From an uncultured Ruminococcus sp. (lineage in GTDB: Bacteria > Bacillota > Clostridia > Lachnospirales > Lachnospiraceae), in NCBI GenBank assembly GCA_900541505.1, contig UQKK01000036.1, positions 1-33,122 on the forward strand: a DNA stretch of 33,122 nt. Reading direction: 5' to 3'. Position 1 is the first letter of the stretch, and each line of letters opens with the position of its first letter. Below are positions 14,507 to 21,939 of this stretch, in pieces. Both the position numbers and the translations under genes were made by a program. Below the pieces are notes generated by a model that saw only the letters and a program-made list of their open reading frames with translations, ran no database searches and was not told the DNA's origin.

Positions 14507-15820
14507 TTGGACTCGAGTGACACCATACAATTTATTATATTGATTTTTCTTCTAGCACTTTCTGCTTTCTTTTCTTCCGCAGAGACTGCGCTGATGACTG
14601 TAAACAAGATGCGGATGCGCTCCCTTTCCGACAATGGGAACAAGCGCGCGAAGATGGTCCTGGATATCACGGAAAACCACACATCCAAGATGCTGAGCGC
14701 AATTTTGATTGGAAACAATATCGTCAATCTTTCCGCTTCTTCGCTGTCAGCCACCATCGCTTATGACTTCGGCGGTTATATGGTAAGTATCGCGACCGGT
14801 GTCCTGACATTTGCCGTCCTTGTATTCGGAGAGATTACACCTAAAAATTTTGCGACTATACATGCGGACAAAGTTGCGCTGCTGTATATTCCAATTATCC
14901 ATATTTTTATGACGGTCATGACGCCTGTCATTTTCATCATCAACCTGTTTGCGCGTGCAATCCTCTTTATCCTGCGAGTAGACCCAAATGCCAAAAATAA
15001 TACTATGACAGAGGATGAACTGCGTACCATCGTGGACGTGAGCCATGAGGATGGGGTCATTGAATCCGAAGAAAAGGAAATGATTTACAACGTGTTCGAC
15101 TTAGGAGATGCCAAGGCAAAAGATGTCATGGTTCCCAGAGTGCAGATTACGTTTGCCGACGTCAACAGCACCTATGAAGAGTTGATTGAGATATTTCGGG
15201 AGGACAAATTTACCCGTCTCCCCATCTATGAAAACACTACCGACAATGTCATCGGTACAATTAACATGAAGGACCTTCTGCTGTTTGACAATGATAAAAT
15301 CAATTCCTTCCACGTGCGGGACATCTTAAGGGAAGCATACTTTACCTATGAGTATAAAAGCATTTCTGAACTACTTGTGGAGATGCGGGATGCCTCCTTT
15401 AACATTGCCATCGTTCTCGACGAGTATGGCGAGACAGCCGGACTGATTACTCTGGAAGATATCCTGGAAGAGATTGTGGGCGAGATTCACGATGAGTATG
15501 ATGAGAATGAAGAGGACTTCATCCGCAAAATCAGCGACCGGGAGTATGTCATCGAAGGCTCTGTCAGCTTGGACGATGTAAATGATGAACTGGACTTAGA
15601 TTTAGAATCGGAGGATTATGATTCTCTGGGCGGTTTTCTCATCGAACATCTGGACCGCCTTCCGGAAATGGGCGACGAGGTGACGACAGAAAATGGAATC
15701 CGTCTGGTGGTGGAAAAACTGGACAAGAACCGTGTAGAACGTGTCCATGTCTATCTCCCGGAGGAATCTGCTAAAGAAGATGAAGCAGAGGAAAAGCAGG
15801 AAAAAAGCTCCGGGAAATAA
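14507..15820 (+). CDS. CNNM/CorC-type membrane protein with CBS pair
   Basis: A 437-aa membrane protein often annotated as hemolysin C or CorC, probably a magnesium/cobalt transporter or efflux regulator. An N-terminal DUF21/CNNM domain has about four hydrophobic helices (7-30, 55-80, 90-110, 125-150) with FFSSAETALM and GEITPKNFA. A CBS pair follows at about 205-330 (VMVPRVQITF, LPIYENTTDNVIGTI, LDEYGETAGLITLEDILEEIVGEI), then a CorC_HlyC domain to about 420 and an acidic tail. The start is TTG 14507, 12 bases after AAAGGAG; no better start keeps the first helix. A strong hairpin terminator follows at 15839-15883. Confidence 0.9.
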   Translation: MDSSDTIQFIILIFLLALSAFFSSAETALMTVNKMRMRSLSDNGNKRAKMVLDITENHTSKMLSAILIGNNIVNLSASSLSATIAYDFGGYMVSIATGVLTFAVLVFGEITPKNFATIHADKVALLYIPIIHIFMTVMTPVIFIINLFARAILFILRVDPNAKNNTMTEDELRTIVDVSHEDGVIESEEKEMIYNVFDLGDAKAKDVMVPRVQITFADVNSTYEELIEIFREDKFTRLPIYENTTDNVIGTINMKDLLLFDNDKINSFHVRDILREAYFTYEYKSISELLVEMRDASFNIAIVLDEYGETAGLITLEDILEEIVGEIHDEYDENEEDFIRKISDREYVIEGSVSLDDVNDELDLDLESEDYDSLGGFLIEHLDRLPEMGDEVTTENGIRLVVEKLDKNRVERVHVYLPEESAKEDEAEEKQEKSSGK

Positions 15821-15838
15821 ACTTTTCACAGAGACATT

Positions 15839-15883
15839 CCCTCCCGCATATCCTGATAGAAAGGATACACGGGAGGGCTTTTT
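15839..15883 (+). terminator. Terminator that also holds the amidase ribosome binding site
   Basis: CCCTCCCG (15839-15846) and TATCCT (15849-15854) pair with AGGATA (15862-15867) and CGGGAGGG (15870-15877), with a symmetric CA/CA internal loop, followed by CTTTTT. The next base starts the ATG of the amidase. GGAGGG (15872-15877) is six bases from that ATG, so the 3' arm is also its Shine-Dalgarno. Confidence 0.85.
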
Positions 15884-16648
15884 ATGCCTTATTCAATTAT
15901 GCTGGATGCCGGACATGGCGGGCGTGACCCCGGCGCAGTATACAACGGGCGTCAGGAAAAGGACGACACGCTTGCCCTGACACTCGCCATCGGAGAAATC
16001 CTTCAAAACAACGGACTCGATGTAGAATATACCCGTACAACAGACGTTTACGAATCGCCTTACCAGAAAGCTATGGAAGCAAACAATGCCGGTGTCGACT
16101 TTTTCGTGTCCATACACCGCAATTCTTATCCCACGGACAACACCGTCTCCGGTGTGGAATCACTTGTCTACAACAAATCAGGAATCAAACTGCAAATGGC
16201 AGAAAATATCAACGAACAACTGGAAGCGATTGGATTTATCAATCTCGGCGTGAAGGAGCGCCCCGGACTGGTCGTTCTTCGGCGCACAAAGATGCCTGCT
16301 GTCCTGGTGGAAGTCGGCTTTATCAACTCGGATACAGACAATGAACTCTTTGACGACAATTTTGATGCCATCGCGCAGGCAATCGCTGCCGGAATCCTCG
16401 ACACCCTGGAATTGGACCATGATATACTCCCGCCCGGCTACAGTGTGCAGGTCGGCGCGTTCCGCAACCAGGCGAACGCCACCCGCCTGGAGAATGAATT
16501 AAAAGAACAGGATTTCCCCGCGGAAACAGTGGAGGAAAACGGGCTTTACCGGGTTTTTGTGGGAAGTTATACGACTCTGGACGATGCGGCAGATATGGAG
16601 AGAAGGCTGAAACAGGCTGGATATCAGACCGTTGTTGTAGGAGTCTGA
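15884..16648 (+). CDS. N-acetylmuramoyl-L-alanine amidase with SPOR domain (CwlC-like)
   Basis: A 254-aa zinc amidase that cuts the MurNAc-L-Ala bond of peptidoglycan. The Amidase_3 domain (1-172) keeps the zinc ligands H11 (DAGHGG), E25 and H78 (SIHRN) and the catalytic E143 (VEVGFI). A C-terminal SPOR domain (178-254) has YSVQVGAF and YRVFVGSY and binds denuded glycan. There is no signal peptide. Bacillus CwlC is almost the same length, also leaderless, and lyses the mother cell at the end of sporulation; a similar role is inferred. Expression may depend on read-through or an unseen promoter, as its binding site lies in the upstream terminator. Confidence 0.9.
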   Translation: MPYSIMLDAGHGGRDPGAVYNGRQEKDDTLALTLAIGEILQNNGLDVEYTRTTDVYESPYQKAMEANNAGVDFFVSIHRNSYPTDNTVSGVESLVYNKSGIKLQMAENINEQLEAIGFINLGVKERPGLVVLRRTKMPAVLVEVGFINSDTDNELFDDNFDAIAQAIAAGILDTLELDHDILPPGYSVQVGAFRNQANATRLENELKEQDFPAETVEENGLYRVFVGSYTTLDDAADMERRLKQAGYQTVVVGV

Positions 16649-16658
16649 AAAATGAAAA

Positions 16659-16742
16659 GACGGGCTTCATGCTGCTGACATACATTCCTGCCGGATGGAT
16701 AGTATCTCTGGGAGAAATGGAGGAAGCAGCACGAAACCCATC
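16659..16742 (-). terminator. Long-stem terminator after the flavin reductase gene
   Basis: Arms at 16742-16725 and 16676-16659 form 18 continuous pairs on the minus strand, three of them G-U; the plus strand would have three mismatches. A loop of about 48 bases separates them, and TTTTCATTTTT follows. The pattern of G-U pairs shows that the minus strand RNA is the one under selection. Confidence 0.65.
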
Positions 16743-16794
16743 TATTACTTAAAATCTGATTAAATTGCACTATACTCAGGAGGGATTATATGAC

Positions 16795-17304
16795 TTACTC
16801 TCTCACAAGCACTTTCACAATCTCCGCCATATACATGACATGGTAATCTTTATTGGGATACCATCTTTCATCCAATCCGTCATCCTGGGTAAAGTACTCG
16901 GGCGCCATCTCCTGGCGATACAGCTTCCGGCAGACGAAGACCATATCCGCCTCCTCAAACGCTGTCGTCCCATCCACATACATCGGGGTCAGACCTGCTT
17001 CCTTCTCCTTATCGCAGTCTCTCCCGGACTTGCTTCCGCAGATATTGAGAGCGTTTCTGTGCTTCTCGCTGTAGAAAGAGAGAGTGAAAAGTCCTTCTGC
17101 ATCCACAAATTCTTTGGTATATCTCTGGGGACGGATATAGGCAGTGACGACCTGTTTTCCCCACATGATACCCACTCCGCCCCAGCTTGCGGTCATGGTG
17201 TTGTGCTTTTTCTCATCTCCTGCTGTTATGAGCATCCACTCTTTCCCAATTTTAGTAAAGGGATTAAACTGTAACGACTCTATTGCTGCTTCTTTAAATG
17301 CCAT
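16795..17304 (-). CDS. Flavin reductase-like FMN-binding protein
   Basis: A 169-aa flavin reductase-domain protein. The family features are the N-terminal MLITAGDEKKHNTMTASWGGVG (in two parts: the ITAG strand and the NTMTASWG FMN-phosphate loop), VTAYIRPQRYTKEF, and the FTLSFYSEKHRNAL segment. Clostridial members are small single-domain flavoproteins of unknown substrate, sometimes paired with ferredoxin or diflavin proteins; no partner is visible here. ATG 17304 follows GAAGGAGG. It is a single-gene unit 57 bases after tyrS, and a long-stem terminator follows. Confidence 0.85.
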   Translation of the reverse strand: MAFKEAAIESLQFNPFTKIGKEWMLITAGDEKKHNTMTASWGGVGIMWGKQVVTAYIRPQRYTKEFVDAEGLFTLSFYSEKHRNALNICGSKSGRDCDKEKEAGLTPMYVDGTTAFEEADMVFVCRKLYRQEMAPEYFTQDDGLDERWYPNKDYHVMYMAEIVKVLVRE

Positions 17305-17361
17305 GATGATTACCTCCTTCTTTCATTTAAGATTCGCGCGCGCGTCTTGCGCGCACGGCAG

Positions 17362-18591
17362 TTATTTTCTATCTAAAATAATCTTGCGGAAATTCTTCTT
17401 GCCTTTCTTGAGCACAACTCCGTCATTTTCAAAGGATTCCTGTCCGAATACGGTGGCGATATCTGTTATCTTCTCTCCATCCACGGAAGTACCTCCCTGC
17501 TGAACCGCGCGTCTTGCCTCGGACTTTGACGGAACCAGCCCGCTCTTTACCAGAAGAGTGAGAATATCTATCTTTCCGTCTGTGAAGTCTGCATCGTTAA
17601 GCTCTGTGGTCGGCATCTGAGCCGCATTTCCCTGGCTGAACAGGGCACGCGCGCTCTCCTGCGCTTTCTTCGCCTCTTCCTCTCCGTGAACCAGCTTGGT
17701 CAATTCAAAGGCGAGAATCTCCTTCGCTGTGTTGAGCTGTGCGCCTTCCCAACTGTCCATTCTGTCGATTTCCTCCAGCGGCAGGAAGGTAAGCATGCGG
17801 ATACATTTAAGCACGTCGGCATCCGCCACATTTCTCCAATACTGGTAGAAATCGAAGGGTGAAGTCTTCTCCGGGTCAAGCCATACCGCGCCGGATTGTG
17901 TTTTCCCCATCTTTTTGCCCTCGGAATTTAAGAGCAGCGTAATCGTCATAGCGCTCGCATCTTTTCCGAGCTTACGGCGAATCAGTTCGGTACCCGCCAG
18001 CATATTGCTCCACTGGTCGTCGCCGCCGAACTGCAGGTTACAGCCGTATTTCTGGTACAGTGCATAGAAATCGTACGCCTGCATAATCATGTAGTTAAAT
18101 TCCAGGAAGCTCAAGCCCTTCTCCATCCGCTGCTTGTAGCACTCCGCCGCCAGCATACGGTTTACGGAGAAATGCGCGCCCACTTCTCTCAACAATTCCA
18201 CATAGTTCAAATCCAGCAGCCAGTCCGCGTTATTTACCATCATGGCTTTTCCCTCAGAAAAATCAATAAAGCGGCTCATCTGCTTTTTGAAGCAGTCGCA
18301 GTTGTGCTGAATCTGCTCTGGCGTCATCATGGAGCGCATATCACTCCGTCCGGACGGGTCCCCAATATACCCGGTTCCCCCGCCAATCAAAGCAATCGGT
18401 TTATTTCCCGCCATCTGCAGACGCTTCATCAGACACAGCGCCATGAAATGCCCCACATGAAGGCTGTCCGCCGTAGGGTCAAACCCGATGTAAAATGTCG
18501 CCTGTCCGTTGTTTACCAAATTCCGGATTAATTTCTCGTCTGTCACCTGCGCAATCAGACCTCTCGCCTGCAGTTCTTCATAAATTCCCAT
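17362..18591 (-). CDS. tyrS: Tyrosyl-tRNA synthetase
   Basis: A 409-aa class I synthetase that charges tRNA-Tyr. The HIGH motif appears as HVGH (45-48), the KMSKS loop as KMGKT (227-231), and the tyrosine pocket includes Y34 in FYIGFDPTADS and the YMIMQAYDFYALY helix. A C-terminal S4-like RNA-binding domain starts near 345 (VKSGLVPSKSEARRAVQQGG). ATG 18591 follows AGGAGG. It is controlled by the T-box leader upstream with a UAC specifier, as expected for Tyr. Confidence 0.97.
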   Translation of the reverse strand: MGIYEELQARGLIAQVTDEKLIRNLVNNGQATFYIGFDPTADSLHVGHFMALCLMKRLQMAGNKPIALIGGGTGYIGDPSGRSDMRSMMTPEQIQHNCDCFKKQMSRFIDFSEGKAMMVNNADWLLDLNYVELLREVGAHFSVNRMLAAECYKQRMEKGLSFLEFNYMIMQAYDFYALYQKYGCNLQFGGDDQWSNMLAGTELIRRKLGKDASAMTITLLLNSEGKKMGKTQSGAVWLDPEKTSPFDFYQYWRNVADADVLKCIRMLTFLPLEEIDRMDSWEGAQLNTAKEILAFELTKLVHGEEEAKKAQESARALFSQGNAAQMPTTELNDADFTDGKIDILTLLVKSGLVPSKSEARRAVQQGGTSVDGEKITDIATVFGQESFENDGVVLKKGKKNFRKIILDRK

Positions 18592-18621
18592 GTTTATTTC
18601 CTCCTATTTAAAAAGTGTGTG

Positions 18622-18739
18622 TTTGGCGCACACTCGCGCCAAAGCGCGGCTGCGTCAGCAGCCATTTTCCTCTGCGCAAAAGTGCGCATCCCCCGGAGGG
18701 TTTTATTTAAAAGGAAAGTTCGTTTCCTTTTAAATAAAA
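18622..18739 (-). repeat. Series of inverted repeats between the T-box terminator and tyrS
   Basis: Four hairpins lie in the 140 bases before tyrS: a perfect 17-bp repeat (18701-18717 with 18723-18739, five-base loop), TGCGCA/TGCGCA (18673-18688), GCTGC/GCAGC (18649-18662) and TTTGGCGC/GCGCCAAA (18622-18643). The 17-bp repeat includes the T-tract of the T-box terminator in its arm, so it may act as a second terminator, an mRNA 5' stabiliser after processing, or a small mobile repeat. Confidence 0.7.
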
Positions 18740-19160
18740 GAAGTCCTTATTGCTCTCGCAATAAGGACGAATCATTTCCGTGGTACCACCTTACTTCACC
18801 GACAGCTCACACTGCCAGCCTCATCAACTGCATGATTACTACAGCCCGGCACGGTAACGTGTGCCACTCCGCCGCAGCCTACTAAAGCACTTTTCTCTCG
18901 TCTGCCCTATGCTTCGCCCTCTCTTGTTTTATGCGTGCACAGTGCAAAGGAGACCTCATTCGGTGCGGGGCTTAGAGATGTATTCACAAATGGCGGTATC
19001 ATGCGCCTCTCATCAACCGGCTGCTCTCTGTTTTCTCCGCGATTCCTCCCTGCGTGATTTACCTTTGTGCATCTCCGCATGAAAATCGGAGAGTGCTTTC
19101 TCTCACTGCAAAGGAATCCATCTGCTACTTGTTCTCTTCATCGCCTGTTTTATATCTGCT
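18732..19160 (-). promoter_or_regulatory. T-box riboswitch (tyrosine) controlling tyrS
   Basis: The T-box sequence AAGGTGGTACCACGG is at 18792-18778, followed by a terminator with arms GTCCTTATTGC/GCAATAAGGAC (18768-18758, 18753-18743) and a T-rich tract. Stem I shows the specifier TAC at 18982-18980 in the GAATACA context, matching tRNA-Tyr. Uncharged tRNA-Tyr would pair with TAC and, through its NCCA end, with the TGGT of the T-box to form the antiterminator and permit tyrS expression. It accounts for most of the 645-base gap before tyrS. Confidence 0.95.
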
Positions 19161-19163
19161 GAA

Positions 19164-19192
19164 ATCTTATCTTATTCCGCCTGTTTTGTCAA
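19164..19192 (-). promoter_or_regulatory. Promoter of the tyrS T-box transcript
   Basis: TTGACA (19192-19187) and TAAGAT (19169-19164) on the minus strand, spacer 17 bases. Confidence 0.85.
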
Positions 19193-19236
19193 GAGCCAAC
19201 TTCCTGTTTCCCAGCCGCGCAGCTTGACGTATCATT

Positions 19237-20130
19237 CTAATCCTCCGACTTGCGCAGTTCTTCGAGTCTGCCTTCCAGGAGCATCTCGATAGCATATGCC
19301 ACTCCATCTTCCCGGTTGGAAGGGGCGAGATAAGCAGACACTTCTTTGAGCTCATCCACCGCGTTTCCCATGGCAACACAGGCACCGAAATCCATGGAAA
19401 GCATGGAATAATCGTTGAGGCTGTCCCCCAACACCATGACTTCCTCCATGCGGTAGCCAAGTTTTTCAATATACCACTTGAGTACCGGACCTTTTTGCGC
19501 CTCCTTGCCCGTGACTTCCACATTGTCCAGCGAGGATGCCGCGGACGCGATGCCATCTATCTTTTCGATTTCTTCTTTGATTCTCTGAATAATATCTAGA
19601 TTCGTGGAAAACAGAAAAATCTTGAAAACCTGGATTTTCTGCTCTTTTATACTCTCCATCCCCGGAATCACGTTTGTTGATTTGCGGTACTCTTCGTAAA
19701 ACGGGTCGGCCAGAATCTCTTCCCTCGTCTTATTCATATGGAAAAGCTGTATCTGAGCAATGAGGAAATCTTCTACTTCCCCTTCTGTTCCCACAAGACC
19801 GTCATTTCCATCTGTGAAAATATAGGCGGCAACGCCATGCCTGTCCGCAATCTCCAGAACCGCTTCCACGTCCTCCTCCCTCATGGGAATGGTACGTATA
19901 ATCTTTCCCGTCTCATCGCGCACTTCGGAACCGCTGGCAACAATCTGCGGGCAGCGTATACCGGAAGGATTCAGCGGCAGTCCCGCCTCCTCGTATCCCC
20001 TGCCGGTTGCCACGACGAAACGGATTCCCGCTTCCTGCGCCCGTTTGACCGCCCGAATGGTTCGCTTCGATATCTGATGTTCTTCATTTAACAGTGTCCC
20101 GTCTAAATCGGACGCAATCACTTTAATCAT
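19237..20130 (-). CDS. Cof-type HAD phosphatase
   Basis: A 297-aa HAD-superfamily hydrolase of the Cof/YidA (IIB cap) group, which dephosphorylates sugar phosphates or cofactor phosphates in the cytoplasm. Catalytic D8 and D10 are in ASDLDGTLL, motif II in FVVATGRG near 40, Lys in the KGPVLKWYIEK segment and motif IV GDSLNDYSML near 235. Third gene of nagB-cutC-HAD, seven bases after the cutC stop; the context suggests an amino-sugar phosphate substrate, but Cof enzymes are broad. The downstream gene tyrS has its own promoter. Confidence 0.9.
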   Translation of the reverse strand: MIKVIASDLDGTLLNEEHQISKRTIRAVKRAQEAGIRFVVATGRGYEEAGLPLNPSGIRCPQIVASGSEVRDETGKIIRTIPMREEDVEAVLEIADRHGVAAYIFTDGNDGLVGTEGEVEDFLIAQIQLFHMNKTREEILADPFYEEYRKSTNVIPGMESIKEQKIQVFKIFLFSTNLDIIQRIKEEIEKIDGIASAASSLDNVEVTGKEAQKGPVLKWYIEKLGYRMEEVMVLGDSLNDYSMLSMDFGACVAMGNAVDELKEVSAYLAPSNREDGVAYAIEMLLEGRLEELRKSED

Positions 20131-20137
20131 GGTTCTT

Positions 20138-20881
20138 TCAAACTCCTTTTAGTACTTCTGCCGCCTGTCTGATGAGCTTTGCATCCGTCTGCCAGATTTC
20201 GTACTCACTGAATCCCGGAAATCCCATGCTGACTCCTTCTTTTCTAAACTCCATGCGGCTGTCCCTGATGATTTTCCCGGACATATGGTAAGAGGTAACT
20301 CCTGTACAGGGAATCAATCTTTTTATCGTATCCGGTGTGATACCGGCTCCCGCCAGAATATCAACTCTTCCGGCGCTTCTTTTCACCAGCTCTGCCAACA
20401 GTGTCCTTCCTTCCCATGCGGAATTCTTCTGTCCGCTCGTCAGGATAGTGCCGATGCCAAGAGATACCGCCTGCTCTAACGTCTCAAAAGGGTCTCTGCA
20501 CACATCAAACGCCCTGTGCAGCGTATAGTCTATCCCTGGAGCCGCACACAGGATTTCCTCCATCTGTTCTGTATTCAGAGACCCGTCCGGTTTTAAAATT
20601 CCGGTAACGATTCCGCTAACGCCCAGCTCCCGGTACATCTGCGCTTCTTCTTTCATAACGCAGAACTCATACTCATCATAACAGAAATCCCCAAACCTCG
20701 GACGCAGCAAAACACGGATATCCAAATCCGTGTTCTGCTGTACTTCTTTCACCAGAGCTCTCCCCGGTGAAGTACCACCGATAATTAAATTGCTGCACAG
20801 CTCTACCCGGTCCGCTCCGCCTCTCTGGGCTTCCACTGCGGACCGTACACTGTCCACACATACTTCCAGTAAATATCTCAT
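20138..20881 (-). CDS. cutC: CutC family protein
   Basis: A 247-aa TIM-barrel protein of the CutC family. Typical segments are LLEVCVDSVRSAVEAQRGGADRVELCSNL (in steps) at the N terminus, GGTSPGRALV, LRPRFGDFCYDEYE, the central TLHRAFDVC and ILTSGQ. CutC was first linked to copper homeostasis, but a direct metal-handling role is doubtful and an enzymatic role is suspected. ATG 20881 is chosen: seven bases after the nagB stop, with AGGAAAAAG before it; the longer frame would overlap nagB. The amino-sugar operon context does not explain its substrate. Confidence 0.93.
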   Translation of the reverse strand: MRYLLEVCVDSVRSAVEAQRGGADRVELCSNLIIGGTSPGRALVKEVQQNTDLDIRVLLRPRFGDFCYDEYEFCVMKEEAQMYRELGVSGIVTGILKPDGSLNTEQMEEILCAAPGIDYTLHRAFDVCRDPFETLEQAVSLGIGTILTSGQKNSAWEGRTLLAELVKRSAGRVDILAGAGITPDTIKRLIPCTGVTSYHMSGKIIRDSRMEFRKEGVSMGFPGFSEYEIWQTDAKLIRQAAEVLKGV

Positions 20882-20888
20882 CTTTTTC

Positions 20889-21620
20889 CTACCTTGGAAT
20901 CTTTGACAATGCCGCCTCATCGCACACGAGGATGACATCTCTGTGAAGCTGAAGGACAGAAGCCGGTACCTTCGGCGTCACATCCCCGAAAAATGCCTTT
21001 GCCACGATATCCGCCTTATCCTCTCCGCTCGCCACGAGCAGGATTCTCTTTGCCTTCATGATAGTGCCGATACCCATAGTATACGCCTGTCTCGGCACAT
21101 CGTCCGCGGATGCGAAGAAGCGTTTATTTGCCTCAATGGTGCTCTCGGTAAGGTCTACACAATGTGTTTCCTTCTCAAATACGTCAGCAGGCTCATTGAA
21201 CCCGATATGTCCGTTATGTCCCAGTCCCAGAAGCTGCAGGTCAATTCCGCCCAGTGAGCGAATCAGCGCCTCATATCTGCTGCATTCCTTCGCAGCATCC
21301 GGCTCCATGCCGTTTGGCACGTTTGTATTCTCCGGGTCGATATTCACGCGGTCAAAAAGGTTTTTGTGCATGAAATAATAGTAACTCTGGTCATTTGTTC
21401 TCTCCAGCCCTTTGTATTCATCCAGATTCACGGTCTTTACCTGCGAAAAATCCAAATCGCCCCTCTCATACCGCTCTGTCAGGCAGTCATATGTACCGAT
21501 AGGCGTGGAACCTGTCGCCAGACCGAGTACACAGTCCGGTTTCAGCAATATCTGCGCGGATATGATATTCGCTGCTTTTCTGCTCATTTCCTGGTAGTCT
21601 TTTGCTTCATAGATTCTCAT
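20889..21620 (-). CDS. nagB: Glucosamine-6-phosphate deaminase
   Basis: A 243-aa cytosolic enzyme converting glucosamine-6-phosphate to fructose-6-phosphate and ammonia. Family motifs: LATGSTPIGTY near 35-45, VNLDEYKGL with D67, and LGHNGHIGFNEP with N136, H138 and E143, in the short single-chain form found in Firmicutes. ATG 21620 follows GAGGAGGA; the frame continues open for 74 codons upstream, but that part is the untranslated leader and looks nothing like the family. No nagA is next to it. First gene of nagB-cutC-HAD. Confidence 0.96.
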   Translation of the reverse strand: MRIYEAKDYQEMSRKAANIISAQILLKPDCVLGLATGSTPIGTYDCLTERYERGDLDFSQVKTVNLDEYKGLERTNDQSYYYFMHKNLFDRVNIDPENTNVPNGMEPDAAKECSRYEALIRSLGGIDLQLLGLGHNGHIGFNEPADVFEKETHCVDLTESTIEANKRFFASADDVPRQAYTMGIGTIMKAKRILLVASGEDKADIVAKAFFGDVTPKVPASVLQLHRDVILVCDEAALSKIPR

Positions 21621-21677
21621 GATTTTTCTTCCTCCTCTATGCAACGGATTGTCCTGCGGTGCCATACCAGAAGGGCT

Positions 21678-21775
21678 TTTTCTGCGATAGGGCTGTCCGA
21701 AAAACCTTTCTATAGCAGAAAAACCAGATTTCCAGAATATAAAGAGCTCTACTCTATTCCTCGAAATCTGGTTTT
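21678..21775 (-). promoter_or_regulatory. Two overlapping hairpins in the nagB leader
   Basis: First transcribed: AAAACCAGATTTC (21775-21763) pairs perfectly with GAAATCTGGTTTT (21732-21720), followed by TTCTGC. Second: CTATAGCAGAAAA and TTTTCTGCGATAG (plus-strand 21710-21722 and 21678-21690; 12 of 13 pairs). They share bases 21720-21722, so an end of one competes with an end of the other. The T-tract after the first is short. An attenuator is possible; no known riboswitch is recognised. Confidence 0.5.
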
Positions 21776-21813
21776 GCCTCCATCCATAACAATCCAGTCT
21801 TTTAACTAATTTC

Positions 21814-21842
21814 ATACTAACAATTACTGGGGTAAATGTCAA
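21814..21842 (-). promoter_or_regulatory. Promoter of nagB-cutC-HAD
   Basis: TTGACA (21842-21837) and TAGTAT (21819-21814) on the minus strand with a 17-base spacer. This gives a leader of about 185 bases before nagB, unusually long for a sugar operon. Confidence 0.75.
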
Positions 21843-21939
21843 GATTCCTTCTTATGCTTTTCCGCAAAGTGATAACCCCCGGCATGCCCGCAGTATTTCC
21901 GTAACTGAATAGGACATTGCTTTATAATATGTAACAAAA

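Noticed and set aside
16765..17274. Plus-strand open frame of 169 codons, and a short frame starting at ATG 16790 after GGAGGG
   Set aside because: The long frame is antisense to the flavin reductase gene and has no family character. The short one is only 18 codons with no sign of selection; the G-rich stretch is probably chance.
21621..21842. 74-codon N-terminal extension of nagB
   Set aside because: The frame is open but contains the promoter and hairpins. GAGGAGGA before the ATG at 21620 and the normal family start decide for the shorter protein.
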